From: JANQGG01 sp964642175
Lineage (GTDB): Bacteria > Bacteroidota > Chlorobiia > Chlorobiales > Chloroherpetonaceae
Direction: 5' to 3'
DNA length: 64,000 nucleotides
Assembly (NCBI GenBank): GCA_964642175.1
Contig: CAZXOK010000006.1
Location: 62,001-126,000, forward strand
Shown in pieces: positions 33,824 through 43,839 of the stretch. Below the pieces are notes generated by a model. That model saw nothing but the letters and a program-made list of their open reading frames with translations, made no database searches and was not told the DNA's origin. How positions within the stretch are numbered: the first letter of the stretch is position 1; every line of letters starts with the position of its first letter. The translations under genes were made by a program, and so were the position numbers.

Positions 33824-35530
33824 ATGAAAAGTGTTAATAAACAGCTTTTAATGAATAAAGCTGGTGGAGAAGTTCAGGTTGCAATTGTTGAAGATGGTAA
33901 GCTCGCAGAACTGTTTATTGAAAGACCTGAAACCACTCGTAATATTGGTGATATATACCTCGGCCGAGTTCAGAAAGTAGTTGAGGGTCTTCAGGCTGCA
34001 TTTATAGATATTGGCCATAGCTCTGATGGTTTTTTGCATTTCTCGGATGTCGGTACCACAAATGAAGATTACAAATCGCTTCTGGGTGAAGACATATCTG
34101 ATGATGACGATGATGACGACGATGATGATGATGATGAAAATTCGGACGAAAATGGATCACAAACCAGAGATGACCAAAAAAAGGCCTCCCATAAAACTAA
34201 TAGCAGAGGAGGCAACAACTCGAATCAAAAGGACAAAAAAAACAGCTCCGAGACAACAAAAGAAAAAAGGCAATCATACACTCAGATGATAGCCGGTAAA
34301 TTAAATCCCAACGACAGTATTCTGGTTCAGGTCATTAAAGAACCCATCAGCAATAAAGGGGCCAGGTTAACTTCAGGTATTACAATAGCCGGGCGATTTA
34401 TGGTGCTGTTGCCTTTTGGAAACGGGCATATGGCCATTTCAAAACGGATCGTAAATCGCCGGGAACGACGCAGGCTTAAAAATATTGTCCGTTCTATGAT
34501 TCCAAAAGGGTTTGGGGCGATTGTCAGAACCGTGGCTGAAGAACAGGACGAAACCCTGCTAAGACAAGATCTTGAAAAGCTATTATCGAAATGGAAGCAA
34601 ATTGAAGAGACGGTTAAAAATGCCAAGCCACCAAAGTTGATCTTCAAAGAAGATACCATGATCTCAAGTGTTCTCAGAGACTCATTAACCGATGATGTCT
34701 CTGAAATTGTTACCAATTCACCTTCTATCCATAAAGAAACTTTAACCTTTATACGTTGGGCAGCTCCTGAAATGGAGAAGCGAGTCTCACTCTATAAAGG
34801 TCGATTGCCGCTCTATGAGAGTTATGGTATTGCCAAGGATGTAGAATCCATTTTCTCGAGAAAAGTCTGGTTAAAATCGGGTGGGTATTTGATTATTGAA
34901 CATACCGAAGCTATGGTTGTTGTAGATGTCAATAGTGGCAGGTATGCGGCAAAACGTGAGCAGGAGGAAAACTCACTTCGAACAAATATGGAAGCGGCCC
35001 GCGAAATCTCCTCTCAGCTTCGTTTAAGGGATATTGGTGGTATTATTGTGGTAGACTTTATTGATTTGCAGGATCAGAAAAATTCCAGAAAAGTCTATGA
35101 TGTCATGAAATCTGAAATGAAAAAAGATCGTGCCAAGTCCAATATTCTGCCATTATCAGATTTTGGGTTGATGCAGATTACGCGAGAGCGTATCCGTCCA
35201 AGTCTGATGCAGCGTATGGGCGATGAGTGTCCGGCTTGCGGCGGCAGTGGGGTTATACAGGCTAAGCATACCACGATTCACCAAATTGATCGTTGGCTCA
35301 GGAAATTTGCCCTTAAAAATAAAGGAATGCTTAAAAAGCTGGATCTGTATGTTAGCCCTACGGTCATGGAAACACTCATGGGTGAGAACTTAAATCCAGC
35401 CTGGCGTTGGTTCTTGCAGCATTTATTAATCGTCACCATTAAGTCTGATGATAGCTTGAGAAGTGATGATTTCAGGTTCTATCTGAAGAAAGATCATCAG
35501 GATGTTACCACAGAGTATGCGGATTTATAA
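33824..35530 (+). CDS. rng: Ribonuclease E/G family endoribonuclease
   Basis: This 568-residue RNase cuts single-stranded RNA in mRNA turnover and rRNA maturation. The S1 domain begins at about residue 38 (GDIYLGRVQKVVEG) and is interrupted by an insert at about 88-150 rich in Asp, Asn, Lys and Ser, including twelve Asp in a row. After it the domain resumes at YTQMIAGKLNPND. The catalytic Asp residues are in VVVDVNSGRY (D368) and IVVDFIDLQD (D411). The Zn-link cysteines are in CPACGGSG (C469, C472). There is no RNase E-type C-terminal scaffold, so it is RNase G-sized. Confidence 0.93.
   Translation: MKSVNKQLLMNKAGGEVQVAIVEDGKLAELFIERPETTRNIGDIYLGRVQKVVEGLQAAFIDIGHSSDGFLHFSDVGTTNEDYKSLLGEDISDDDDDDDDDDDDENSDENGSQTRDDQKKASHKTNSRGGNNSNQKDKKNSSETTKEKRQSYTQMIAGKLNPNDSILVQVIKEPISNKGARLTSGITIAGRFMVLLPFGNGHMAISKRIVNRRERRRLKNIVRSMIPKGFGAIVRTVAEEQDETLLRQDLEKLLSKWKQIEETVKNAKPPKLIFKEDTMISSVLRDSLTDDVSEIVTNSPSIHKETLTFIRWAAPEMEKRVSLYKGRLPLYESYGIAKDVESIFSRKVWLKSGGYLIIEHTEAMVVVDVNSGRYAAKREQEENSLRTNMEAAREISSQLRLRDIGGIIVVDFIDLQDQKNSRKVYDVMKSEMKKDRAKSNILPLSDFGLMQITRERIRPSLMQRMGDECPACGGSGVIQAKHTTIHQIDRWLRKFALKNKGMLKKLDLYVSPTVMETLMGENLNPAWRWFLQHLLIVTIKSDDSLRSDDFRFYLKKDHQDVTTEYADL
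34100..34135 (+). repeat. GAT/GAC triplet run encoding twelve Asp
   Basis: Twelve successive Asp codons (nine GAT, three GAC) lie inside the S1-domain insert of the RNase E/G gene. Length changes by slippage would stay in frame. Confidence 0.85.
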
Positions 35531-35551
35531 TTAATCAACCATTTAAACCTT

Positions 35552-36427
35552 ATGGCAGTAATACAAGATATGTTAGAGATCAAAGAAAAAATCGAATCAT
35601 ATGCTTCATTAAAACCGGCTGAATTAAAGCAGGATAAAGATGCTTTTAACGTTTTTGAAGAGTTTAAGTCCCTGCTCAATAGAGGCGAGATTCGCTCAGC
35701 GGAAAAAAATAATGGACAATGGCAGGTAAATGGCTGGGTAAAACAAGGCATTTTAGTGGGTTTTAAGTTAGGTGATCTAAAAGCAGGAGAGATTAAGTCT
35801 GAGCATTCTGAGTGGACGTTTCCTTTTATTGATAAAAGTACTTACCCGGTAAAATCATTCACGTTAGATAATCAGGTGCGTGTAGTACCTGGTGGCACGG
35901 CCGTCAGGGACGGTTCATATATTGCACCGTCGGTTGTCCTGATGCCACCGGCCTATGTGAATGTTGGGGCGTATGTGGATGAAGGTACCATGGTGGATTC
36001 ACATGCCTTGGTAGGCAGTTGTGCTCAAATTGGAAAAAATGTGCATTTATCAGCAGCCTCTCAAATTGGCGGGGTATTGGAGCCAATAGGAGCCATGCCG
36101 GTTATCATTGAAGACGATGTAATGATTGGAGGCAATTGTGGTATTTATGAAGGAACCATAGTTGAAGAAAAAGCGGTTATTGGTACAGGTGTAATCTTAA
36201 ACGCATCCACTCCTGTCTATGATGTGGTTAATGGCTGTGTATTAAAAAAACAAGAATCAGGGCCACTGGTTATACCGAAAGGTGCAGTTGTGGTTGCAGG
36301 TAGCCGTCCCATAACCAGGACTGAATTTGCAAAATCAGAGCAGCTCTCAATCTATACGCCCATCATTATAAAATACCGTGATGAGAAAACAGAAGGATCG
36401 GTTAGTCTTGAAGACCTCTTAAGGTGA
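35552..36427 (+). CDS. dapD: Tetrahydrodipicolinate N-succinyltransferase
   Basis: This is an acyltransferase of the lysine and meso-diaminopimelate pathway; it acylates tetrahydrodipicolinate. The 291 residues contain an N-terminal helical part, then a left-handed beta-helix from about residue 110. The segments VVPGGTAVRDGSYI and GAYVDEGTMVDSHALVGSCAQIGKN are diagnostic of the family. The C-terminal acyl-CoA site is close to GGVLEPIGAMPVIIEDDVMIGGNCGIYEG. Succinyl- versus acetyl-specific use cannot be told with certainty. It follows rng by 21 bases and ends with a hairpin at 36474. Confidence 0.93.
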   Translation: MAVIQDMLEIKEKIESYASLKPAELKQDKDAFNVFEEFKSLLNRGEIRSAEKNNGQWQVNGWVKQGILVGFKLGDLKAGEIKSEHSEWTFPFIDKSTYPVKSFTLDNQVRVVPGGTAVRDGSYIAPSVVLMPPAYVNVGAYVDEGTMVDSHALVGSCAQIGKNVHLSAASQIGGVLEPIGAMPVIIEDDVMIGGNCGIYEGTIVEEKAVIGTGVILNASTPVYDVVNGCVLKKQESGPLVIPKGAVVVAGSRPITRTEFAKSEQLSIYTPIIIKYRDEKTEGSVSLEDLLR

Positions 36428-36473
36428 CCCGGTAAATATCGGTTTATATTTCTGCAAAATATTTCCACCTGAA

Positions 36474-36499
36474 AAGGCATGTTATCTCTAACATGCCTT
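36474..36499 (+). terminator. Hairpin between dapD and the CtpA-type protease
   Basis: AAGGCATGTTA (36474-36484) pairs perfectly with TAACATGCCTT (36489-36499) around TCTC. The following sequence is only moderately T-rich (CATAATTATTCTT). It lies 47 bases after the dapD stop, so termination or attenuation is plausible. Confidence 0.65.
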
Positions 36500-36515
36500 C
36501 ATAATTATTCTTACC

Positions 36516-38201
36516 ATGAAAGCAAAAACAGTTCGCACAAAAACGCTGGTTGGCATTTTACTGGTTTCCGGTGTGATCAGTGGGTTTACGCTTATATCAG
36601 ACTTTTTTCAGATCACACGTAACATTGAACTTTTAGGCCGGGTTTATCGGGAAGTAGCTGAAAACTATGTGGATGAAATAGATGTGGCTGAATTCATGCT
36701 GGCGGGTATTGATGGTATGCTTTCTACGCTTGATCCATATACGGTCTTTATGGATGAAGATCAGTCTGAAGATCTCCAGCAACTTACAACGGGTAAGTAT
36801 GCAGGTGTAGGCATTTCAATACATGCCAAGGATAATGTTATAACCATCATGTCGGTTGAAGAAGGTTATTCAGCCGATAAAGCAGGTGTGCGTATCGGTG
36901 ATATAATCATAAAAGTAGATGGTGTTAGTGTACTAAATATGCCCATCAAGGATATACAAACCCTGATTAAAGGTCCGGTGAATACTGAAGTTGAAGTTAC
37001 GGTAAAGCGTGAAGGCGTATCAAAACCGATCACTTTTAATTTGATCCGGCACGAAGTTACCATAAAAAATGTAACCTATGTGCACTTAACCAAGGAGAAT
37101 ATTGGTTATGTAGATATCCAGCGTTTTAGCGTTAAAGCAGCCGACGAGTTAGAAGATGCGATAAACATGCTCAAAGATTCGGCCAAAGTTAAAAAACAGC
37201 CGCTTAAAGGGCTTGTTTTGGATTTAAGAGACGATCCCGGAGGTTTGTTGAAAGTAGCGGTTTCAGTTGCCAGTAAATTTCTTGACAAAGGCAGTACAAT
37301 TGTTACAACGGCAGGCCGGGACTCTTCAAAGATGCGTACATATGTCTCATCTGAAAAACCACAACTTCGTAAAACCCCATTGGTTGTTTTGATAAACGAG
37401 CGAAGCGCCTCGGCTTCAGAAATTGTTGCAGGCGCCATACAGGATTTGGATCGGGGAGTAATTGTGGGTACAAGCTCTTTTGGTAAAGGGTTGGTTCAAA
37501 CCATTACCCAGTTGCCCTATAACACAAAATTAAAAATAACAACAGCCAAGTACTTTACACCTTCAGGTCGATTGATCCAGAAGGTCGATTACTTTAAACG
37601 CAATAAAACCCTTGGAAAACGGGATGTATTGTCGGTAAAAATGGACAGCCTTACAAAGATATATAATACGGTTAAGGGTAGAAAAGTATATGGAGGCGGA
37701 GGCATCATTCCGGATGTTGAGATCAAGGAGCGTGAGTTTTCGGAGTTGGAGAAACAACTGTTACAACAATCGATGTTTTTTAAATTCGCAAATCAGTTTA
37801 GAGGGGAAAACCCGGCGCTCCCATCAGATTTTCTTATAAACAAGAATATTTTAAAGTCATTCTACGCCTATCTTAATAGTGAAAACTTTGAATATCAGTC
37901 CAGTTCTCAGCAAATGCTAGAAGATCTGAAAAGCCAGTTAAACAACAAAGATCAAAAACAAATTCTAAAAAAGATCAATGAACTCGACCAGCTGGTAATG
38001 GATGATAATAAAAAGGAATATGAGCGGCAGGAAAAGTATATTTTAAATATCCTGGTGCAGGAAATATACATGAGATACAATCGGGACAAAGCCAGAGAGC
38101 ATTCTTTCGAGTTCGATAATCAATTCCATGAAGCTATTGATATTTTAACCAATAAATCCCGCTACAAGACGTTGCTTTCCTTAGCTTCAAAAGACCGTTG
38201 A
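36516..38201 (+). CDS. Carboxy-terminal processing protease, S41 family
   Basis: This is a 561-residue CtpA/Prc-type protease that trims periplasmic proteins at their C-termini. An N-terminal membrane or signal segment lies at about 9-28 (TLVGILLVSGVISGFTLI). The PDZ domain is at about 85-175 (GVGISIHAKDNVITIMSV). The peptidase domain holds the Ser-Lys pair: Ser in NERSASASEIVAGA and Lys in TSSFGKGLVQT. The C-terminal 140 residues are helical and charged, as in many FCB homologues. Its last 40 bases overlap the end of the convergent Ycf49-like gene. Confidence 0.92.
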   Translation: MKAKTVRTKTLVGILLVSGVISGFTLISDFFQITRNIELLGRVYREVAENYVDEIDVAEFMLAGIDGMLSTLDPYTVFMDEDQSEDLQQLTTGKYAGVGISIHAKDNVITIMSVEEGYSADKAGVRIGDIIIKVDGVSVLNMPIKDIQTLIKGPVNTEVEVTVKREGVSKPITFNLIRHEVTIKNVTYVHLTKENIGYVDIQRFSVKAADELEDAINMLKDSAKVKKQPLKGLVLDLRDDPGGLLKVAVSVASKFLDKGSTIVTTAGRDSSKMRTYVSSEKPQLRKTPLVVLINERSASASEIVAGAIQDLDRGVIVGTSSFGKGLVQTITQLPYNTKLKITTAKYFTPSGRLIQKVDYFKRNKTLGKRDVLSVKMDSLTKIYNTVKGRKVYGGGGIIPDVEIKEREFSELEKQLLQQSMFFKFANQFRGENPALPSDFLINKNILKSFYAYLNSENFEYQSSSQQMLEDLKSQLNNKDQKQILKKINELDQLVMDDNKKEYERQEKYILNILVQEIYMRYNRDKAREHSFEFDNQFHEAIDILTNKSRYKTLLSLASKDR

Positions 38202-38854
38202 TGTTGTCTGATTTTATTATTGATCCCAATGGCTATCATCAGATTACTAAGAGATAAAAAGCTTTCAGCAAAGCCGTGATAGAAGTCGTCGTGAGTTAGA
38301 GTTTCAAAACCTCTGACCTGTGTTGAGTAATATATGGTCACAACTGTTACGGCTACAAAAATAAGAACAAACCAAAACCCAAACACGGTTAGTTTTGAAA
38401 ATACTTGCTTATCTAATCGGTAGATATAAAGGATTAAAACTAAAAAGACCAGATAAAACATACTGGATAGCTGAAAAATACTCTCTATAAAAGTCCGATA
38501 ATCGGTTAAATGAAGCCATCCAAGCCCTAAAAATGCGCTGGCAGTAACAACAGGCTCATGTACTCGAGATGATTTAATATGTCTTATGATAAGGATGGCC
38601 CCAGAGATTAAAGCCATGCTGCCAAAGAAATTGATTATTTTTGATAAGTACAGCAAAAATGCAACTTGATCGCCAGTAATATGAAATAAAATCACACACA
38701 TCCCGCCTAACCAATGAGGGATCATTAGAATGGCAAATCGTTGAATATCAGGTCGTTGGATCATATTTCCATACTTATATAAGAGTATAAAGGCAATGAA
38801 CCACTCAAGCATTGATGAAATATGAATGAACCATGTTGGAATTGATAGTAACAT
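38162..38854 (-). CDS. Ycf49-like membrane protein (DUF2499 + DUF3593 in one chain)
   Basis: This is a 230-residue protein with about six membrane helices. The N-terminal half (about 1-95) matches the DUF2499/Ycf49 pattern known from cyanobacteria and plastids: LSIPTWFIHISSMLEWFIA, a KYG motif, then MIPHWLGGMCVILFHITGD. The C-terminal part (about 125-215) resembles DUF3593: IFVAVTVVTIYYS and HGFAESFLSLSNLMIAIG. As I recall, the two domains are usually separate in cyanobacteria. The function of both is unknown, though phylogenetic spread links them to thylakoid organisms. The gene ends inside the protease gene on the other strand. Confidence 0.72.
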   Translation of the reverse strand: MLLSIPTWFIHISSMLEWFIAFILLYKYGNMIQRPDIQRFAILMIPHWLGGMCVILFHITGDQVAFLLYLSKIINFFGSMALISGAILIIRHIKSSRVHEPVVTASAFLGLGWLHLTDYRTFIESIFQLSSMFYLVFLVLILYIYRLDKQVFSKLTVFGFWFVLIFVAVTVVTIYYSTQVRGFETLTHDDFYHGFAESFLSLSNLMIAIGINNKIRQHQRSFEAKESNVL

Positions 38855-38988
38855 AGACTGATTTTCGAAAGTATTTTTGTATGTTTTAAGTGCGTCTTCT
38901 GCCTAAGATTCTTGCAAATAAAGCCGTTGTATCTGAATAAATTAAAATAGGACTACATGCTCAGCGGTAATATTCAACTATATGACTT

Positions 38989-41900
38989 ATGAGAGCGTAC
39001 CTTCGCATCTTGATGATGTTGGTACTTTGTGTACCTATATATAATCCCACAAGTCTCTTTGCACAGAACTTAAAAAGTTACACATATAGCAATGATCAGG
39101 GACTTGCAAGTAACCTGACCAAATCAATTATTCAGGATTCGGATGGCTTAATATGGATCGCAACCGAGTCTGGCTTGGTATGGTACAATGGCCGCGAATT
39201 TAATACCTTAAACACAAACCTGCCATCCAACATAGTTAAAGACCTCATAAAACTTCAAAATAAAAAAATATTATTAGTTACAGATTCAGGTATCGGGTTT
39301 ATTGAGAAGAAATCGGATCAATTTGTTTATGAGCCGATCATGGAAGGGAGCGATACATTACAGAAATCCAAGTTGTATCTGCCAAAAACTGTTTATCAGG
39401 ATGCCAAATTGTCTTTATGGATCAGTGAACCGGGTGCAATATCAAGGTTATCCAACAATGTATTTAAGCGTTTTAAACTTAACACAGAATTTGCCATAAA
39501 GCTGGATGATTCCAGGACTTTTCAATTTGTTGAAGATAAATTCAATCGTTTGCTGGTATCGACCATTGATGGACGAATGCTGTATTATGATCCCCTTTCA
39601 GCTGCATTTCGTGTATTACCATTAAAACCTCCAACATCAGATTTTCAAATAAATGCGCTTCTTAAAACGAAAGACAACCGTGTTTTTGCCGGAAGCAATG
39701 AGGGACTTTATGAATTGCTTCTGGATGAAAACTTGTTAAAAGCATTATGGAAAAAACATGTCGCCATTGACGATGTATCCTGCATGATTGAAAATGAAGA
39801 TGGCAAGATGTTTATCGGCTCCTGGTACTCAGGTCTCTATTTATGGGATCCGGCTCTGGCTGGAAGCACTGCTGAAAAAATCACATCTCTTCCATTTAAT
39901 GTTATTAACAATCTGGCATTTGATAAGAACAAATCACTTTGGGTGGCTTCAGACGAGGGTGTGGCCATTGTTCAAAAAACATATTTTGACCCATTCCCAC
40001 TTCAAACCCGCAACTTGTTTACCCGATCCGTCAGTTCAGCTCAAAACGGTGATATTTTAGTTGTTCAGCATGATGGCGTTTTTCGGATTAAAACTACAAC
40101 GCAAGGCCAGTTCAACGCTACAAAAGTTTATGGACGAAGCACAGGTAGATTCTATAAACCTACCGGCGATACGCAAGGCACATGGATATCAACTCGTCCC
40201 GGCGCCTTATCTTATATTTCAAACGAAGGTATAAAAACAACCTGGTTAGGCAATATTAACTGGAAATATCGTCGGTTCTGGCCTAATAAAATGATCCTCG
40301 ACGATTATGGTAATCTTTGGTGCTATCAGGTTAACCGCGACTTATTAAAGCTTACCCCTAAAGGAAAGTTGGAGGTTTATAATAAAGAGAAGGGCGTTGA
40401 AACGTCTGTAAACATTATAAAAAAAGGTCCAACAGGAAAAATTTATCTCGGTGGTAACGATACAAATGGATATTTGTATGAATACGATCAGATTACGGGT
40501 AGTTTTCTGAATTTAAGCATTAAGCCACCTATTGATCAAAGTACTCCTTTTATTGTGCATGATCTGGACATTGATCAAACGGGTCGGATTTGGCTTGGTA
40601 CCAGCCAGGGATTGTTTGTTTACTTTCAAGATCGAATTGTTCGCGATAGTATCACCGATATAATTGGTAAGCCGGTGATCAAAGCACTGGAGATTGATCA
40701 GTTTGATCGTATATGGCTTGGAACGGAGCAGGGACTGCTTCTTTATACCGAAGGCAGTGTAACTCGTTTTACAAAAACAGACGGACTGCCGGGCTCCTCA
40801 ATTGTCCACCGTTCGCTTGCATTTGATAAAAACAATCGGCTGTGGGTTGGGACATCAAATGGGTTATCCTACTGGCAGTTCCCCATAGAGAAAATCCAAA
40901 AAACACCCAAACCTATACTGACCAGTTTTAAGGTTGATGGGTTTGAAAAAATGCCAGGCACCCTTCAGGATGGTGATTACAAAAATAATGCATCCCTGGA
41001 TGTCTCTTTTCTGGCTTTAAGTTATCCCGGAGAAAATATTCAGTATCAATCCCGGATAAAAGGGCTTCAGGTTGAATGGTCGCTCCCCACTTCCCAAACC
41101 AAACTTGTAATGCCTCCGTTGCCGGCAGGTAATTATGTGCTTCAACTGCGGGCACAACAATCCGGACATTTATGGAGTGAGCCAACCGAAGTGAGTTTCT
41201 CAATTGCCTCGCCCTGGTACGCAAGAAGCTGGATGGTGATCTTTTACCTGATCATACTTTCAGGCGCAATATACTTATTAAAGACATTCCACAATACGCT
41301 TAAAGAAAAAGTTAAAGCCGATGAAGAAAGACAGAAACTGGTATCATTGATTGAGCTGAGTTCGGAGTGTATTATGATGGTGTCTTTAAAAGGCCGGGTA
41401 AGTTTTATGAATGCCGCCGGCCACTGGCTCCTGGGTATTGAAGCCAAAGACGAGGAATTTCAGCAAAAGCAATCATTGGAAAACAGACGGGTTTTCGAGT
41501 TCATCCATGAAGAAGATGTTCTCTTCTTTAAACGTATTGTTGTGCCATCGGTGATTTCACAGGGGCAGTGGTCGGGTGAGTTGCACTTACAACATGTAAA
41601 GACCAAGCAGCAAATACCGGTGTTATGCAGTGCCTTTACAATCAAGAATTTAACAACCGGAAAGCCAATGGCATTTGCGGCAATCAACAGCGATATCACC
41701 ATTAGAAAAAAAGTAGAACGCGAGTTGATTGAAGCCAGGGAAGAGGCTTTAAGAGCAGCCCAAACTAAAGCTGAGTTTCTGGCCAATATGAGCCATGAGA
41801 TTCGCACACCTATGAATGCCGTTATTGGAATGACGGGTTTGATGCTTGAGACAAAGCTCAACCATGAGCAACGTGAGTACCTTGAAACCATCAGAACCAG

Positions 41901-43839
41901 TGGCGATGCGTTACTTACCGTAATCAACGATATTTTAGATTTCTCAAAAATCGAGTCCGGAAAACTTGAGTTAGAACAGTACCCCTTCAATTTGAGATTA
42001 GCCGTTGAAGAATCCATCGATATCTTTGCCGCAAAAGCCCTGGAGAAAAATCTTGAACTGGTCTATTATATCCATGATGGCGTCCCGGTTAAAGTTTCAG
42101 GGGATGTGACGCGTTTGCGACAGATTTTAGTCAACCTGGTAAGCAATGCCATAAAATTCACAAAAGAAGGTGAAATTGTTGTCGAAGTAAAGGTTGATCA
42201 ATCTTATGAAGAAAAAATAAAATCGCGTTCAGGCAAACCAGGATTTGGAAATGATCTTGATTTTGAATCCAGTAAAGTGGCCTTGCAATTTTCGGTTCAA
42301 GACACAGGTATCGGTATTCCTGAAGATAGAATTGATCGGATATTCAATTCATTCAGTCAGGCCGATGCTTCAACAACTCGTAAATATGGCGGAACCGGTT
42401 TGGGTCTGACCATCAGTAAGCATTTATGTGAATTAATGAACGGGGCCATGTGGGTAGAGAGTGAGTATGGCCAGGGATCCACGTTCTTATTTACTGTGCT
42501 TATGGATAAAATTGCTGAGCCTAAATCGGATCTATCCAGCAAATTGGCCGGTAAAAGAGCTCTCATTGTGGATGATAATAAAACAAACCGCCGAATATTA
42601 TCTATGCAGGCCGCTTCATGGGGTATGGAGTCGCATGCTGTTTCTTCAGCTGCTGACGCCCTTAAATTGATCAACGGTGATGAAAGTTTTGATATAGCAA
42701 TTCTTGATTTCCATATGCCCGAAATGGATGGGTTGATGCTCGCAACTGAAATGCGTAGAAATCAAAAATCCATAGATCTGCCAATCATCATGCTAACTTC
42801 GGCCGGGAACCGTGAAATGGTTACCGAAACAGTTGGTGTAAATCTTGCCGCCTACTTAAACAAACCGGTTAAACAGTCGCAATTATTCGATATTTTGGTA
42901 AGCATTTTCGAAAAAGGTTATACCGGTCCGTTAGCTCATTTCGGCAAACCATACCCCGAAAGTGATGTAACTAAATCAGAGCCCTTACCTTTAAGAATTC
43001 TGGTGGCAGAAGATAATGCTGTAAACCAGAAACTGGTTATCAAAATATTAGAAAAAATTGGTTACAGTGCCGATGTTGCTGCAAATGGACTGGAAGCGAT
43101 AGAAGCTGTAAAACAAATCAGTTACGACTTGATCCTGATGGATGTCCAAATGCCGGAAATGGACGGGCTGGAAGCCACACGCAACATTTGCCAGAATATG
43201 CCCCGAAAGGAGCGTCCCTTTATCATAGCAATGACGGCAAATGCAATGAAAGGTGATAGAGAAACATGCCTTGAAGCAGGAATGGATGATTATCTCTCAA
43301 AACCTGTTCGATTAAAAGAACTTCAAAAAGCGATAGAAAAGTGGGGCTTGGAGCGCCAAAGAGTCTTAAATGCACCGGAAGAGGATCTAGAGGACACACC
43401 ACCATCTATGGAACATAATGGTCAGAGTGAAGTCATTTCTGAAGCTACTCAGGTCGAAAAACAAAACAATCCTCATGAGGAAAGGCCAATTATAGATCCA
43501 TATACTTTACAATGTTTAAAAGATATGTGCCAGGTAGGCAGCGGCTCTCAACTGGGTGAAATTATTGAAATGTTTATCTCGGATACCCGCAACCAAATCG
43601 AAATGCTTACAGAGGACAAAGATAGTCCCGATCGATTCAAACATTTGGCTCATTCCTTAAAAGGCAGTTGCTTAATGGTGGGTGCAAACAGTTTGGCTGA
43701 TATCTGTTTGAAAATTGAAAAACTTGGAAAAGAAGGACGCACTGAAGGTATTGATGGCTTGTTGGATGATCTCAAAGTGAAGTTTTCAGATGTAGAAACT
43801 GCACTCGATGAGATTATGAAGCAAGAAGCAAAATCTTAG
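38989..43839 (+). CDS. Hybrid sensor histidine kinase with propeller, two receivers and HPt
   Basis: This 1616-residue protein holds a full phosphorelay in one chain. After a signal peptide (MRAYLRILMMLVLCVPIY) come two-component propeller repeats (about 30-640), a Y_Y_Y domain (about 670-740), a membrane helix (about 747-768) and a PAS domain (about 790-910). HisKA has its phospho-His in NMSHEIRTPMN (about 936), then HATPase with DTGIGIPE. Two receivers are intact (Asp about 1239 in LDFHMPEMDG; Asp about 1385 in MDVQMPEMDG). A C-terminal HPt has His in LAHSLKGSC (about 1555). No DNA-binding domain is attached, so the output regulator is encoded elsewhere. The signal is probably periplasmic sugar or polymer. 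Confidence 0.93.
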   Translation: MRAYLRILMMLVLCVPIYNPTSLFAQNLKSYTYSNDQGLASNLTKSIIQDSDGLIWIATESGLVWYNGREFNTLNTNLPSNIVKDLIKLQNKKILLVTDSGIGFIEKKSDQFVYEPIMEGSDTLQKSKLYLPKTVYQDAKLSLWISEPGAISRLSNNVFKRFKLNTEFAIKLDDSRTFQFVEDKFNRLLVSTIDGRMLYYDPLSAAFRVLPLKPPTSDFQINALLKTKDNRVFAGSNEGLYELLLDENLLKALWKKHVAIDDVSCMIENEDGKMFIGSWYSGLYLWDPALAGSTAEKITSLPFNVINNLAFDKNKSLWVASDEGVAIVQKTYFDPFPLQTRNLFTRSVSSAQNGDILVVQHDGVFRIKTTTQGQFNATKVYGRSTGRFYKPTGDTQGTWISTRPGALSYISNEGIKTTWLGNINWKYRRFWPNKMILDDYGNLWCYQVNRDLLKLTPKGKLEVYNKEKGVETSVNIIKKGPTGKIYLGGNDTNGYLYEYDQITGSFLNLSIKPPIDQSTPFIVHDLDIDQTGRIWLGTSQGLFVYFQDRIVRDSITDIIGKPVIKALEIDQFDRIWLGTEQGLLLYTEGSVTRFTKTDGLPGSSIVHRSLAFDKNNRLWVGTSNGLSYWQFPIEKIQKTPKPILTSFKVDGFEKMPGTLQDGDYKNNASLDVSFLALSYPGENIQYQSRIKGLQVEWSLPTSQTKLVMPPLPAGNYVLQLRAQQSGHLWSEPTEVSFSIASPWYARSWMVIFYLIILSGAIYLLKTFHNTLKEKVKADEERQKLVSLIELSSECIMMVSLKGRVSFMNAAGHWLLGIEAKDEEFQQKQSLENRRVFEFIHEEDVLFFKRIVVPSVISQGQWSGELHLQHVKTKQQIPVLCSAFTIKNLTTGKPMAFAAINSDITIRKKVERELIEAREEALRAAQTKAEFLANMSHEIRTPMNAVIGMTGLMLETKLNHEQREYLETIRTSGDALLTVINDILDFSKIESGKLELEQYPFNLRLAVEESIDIFAAKALEKNLELVYYIHDGVPVKVSGDVTRLRQILVNLVSNAIKFTKEGEIVVEVKVDQSYEEKIKSRSGKPGFGNDLDFESSKVALQFSVQDTGIGIPEDRIDRIFNSFSQADASTTRKYGGTGLGLTISKHLCELMNGAMWVESEYGQGSTFLFTVLMDKIAEPKSDLSSKLAGKRALIVDDNKTNRRILSMQAASWGMESHAVSSAADALKLINGDESFDIAILDFHMPEMDGLMLATEMRRNQKSIDLPIIMLTSAGNREMVTETVGVNLAAYLNKPVKQSQLFDILVSIFEKGYTGPLAHFGKPYPESDVTKSEPLPLRILVAEDNAVNQKLVIKILEKIGYSADVAANGLEAIEAVKQISYDLILMDVQMPEMDGLEATRNICQNMPRKERPFIIAMTANAMKGDRETCLEAGMDDYLSKPVRLKELQKAIEKWGLERQRVLNAPEEDLEDTPPSMEHNGQSEVISEATQVEKQNNPHEERPIIDPYTLQCLKDMCQVGSGSQLGEIIEMFISDTRNQIEMLTEDKDSPDRFKHLAHSLKGSCLMVGANSLADICLKIEKLGKEGRTEGIDGLLDDLKVKFSDVETALDEIMKQEAKS

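Noticed and set aside
34011..34289. 92-codon frame within the RNase E/G insert region
   Set aside because: It is a frame shadow of the Asp/Asn/Lys-rich insert and is full of Met/Thr low complexity.
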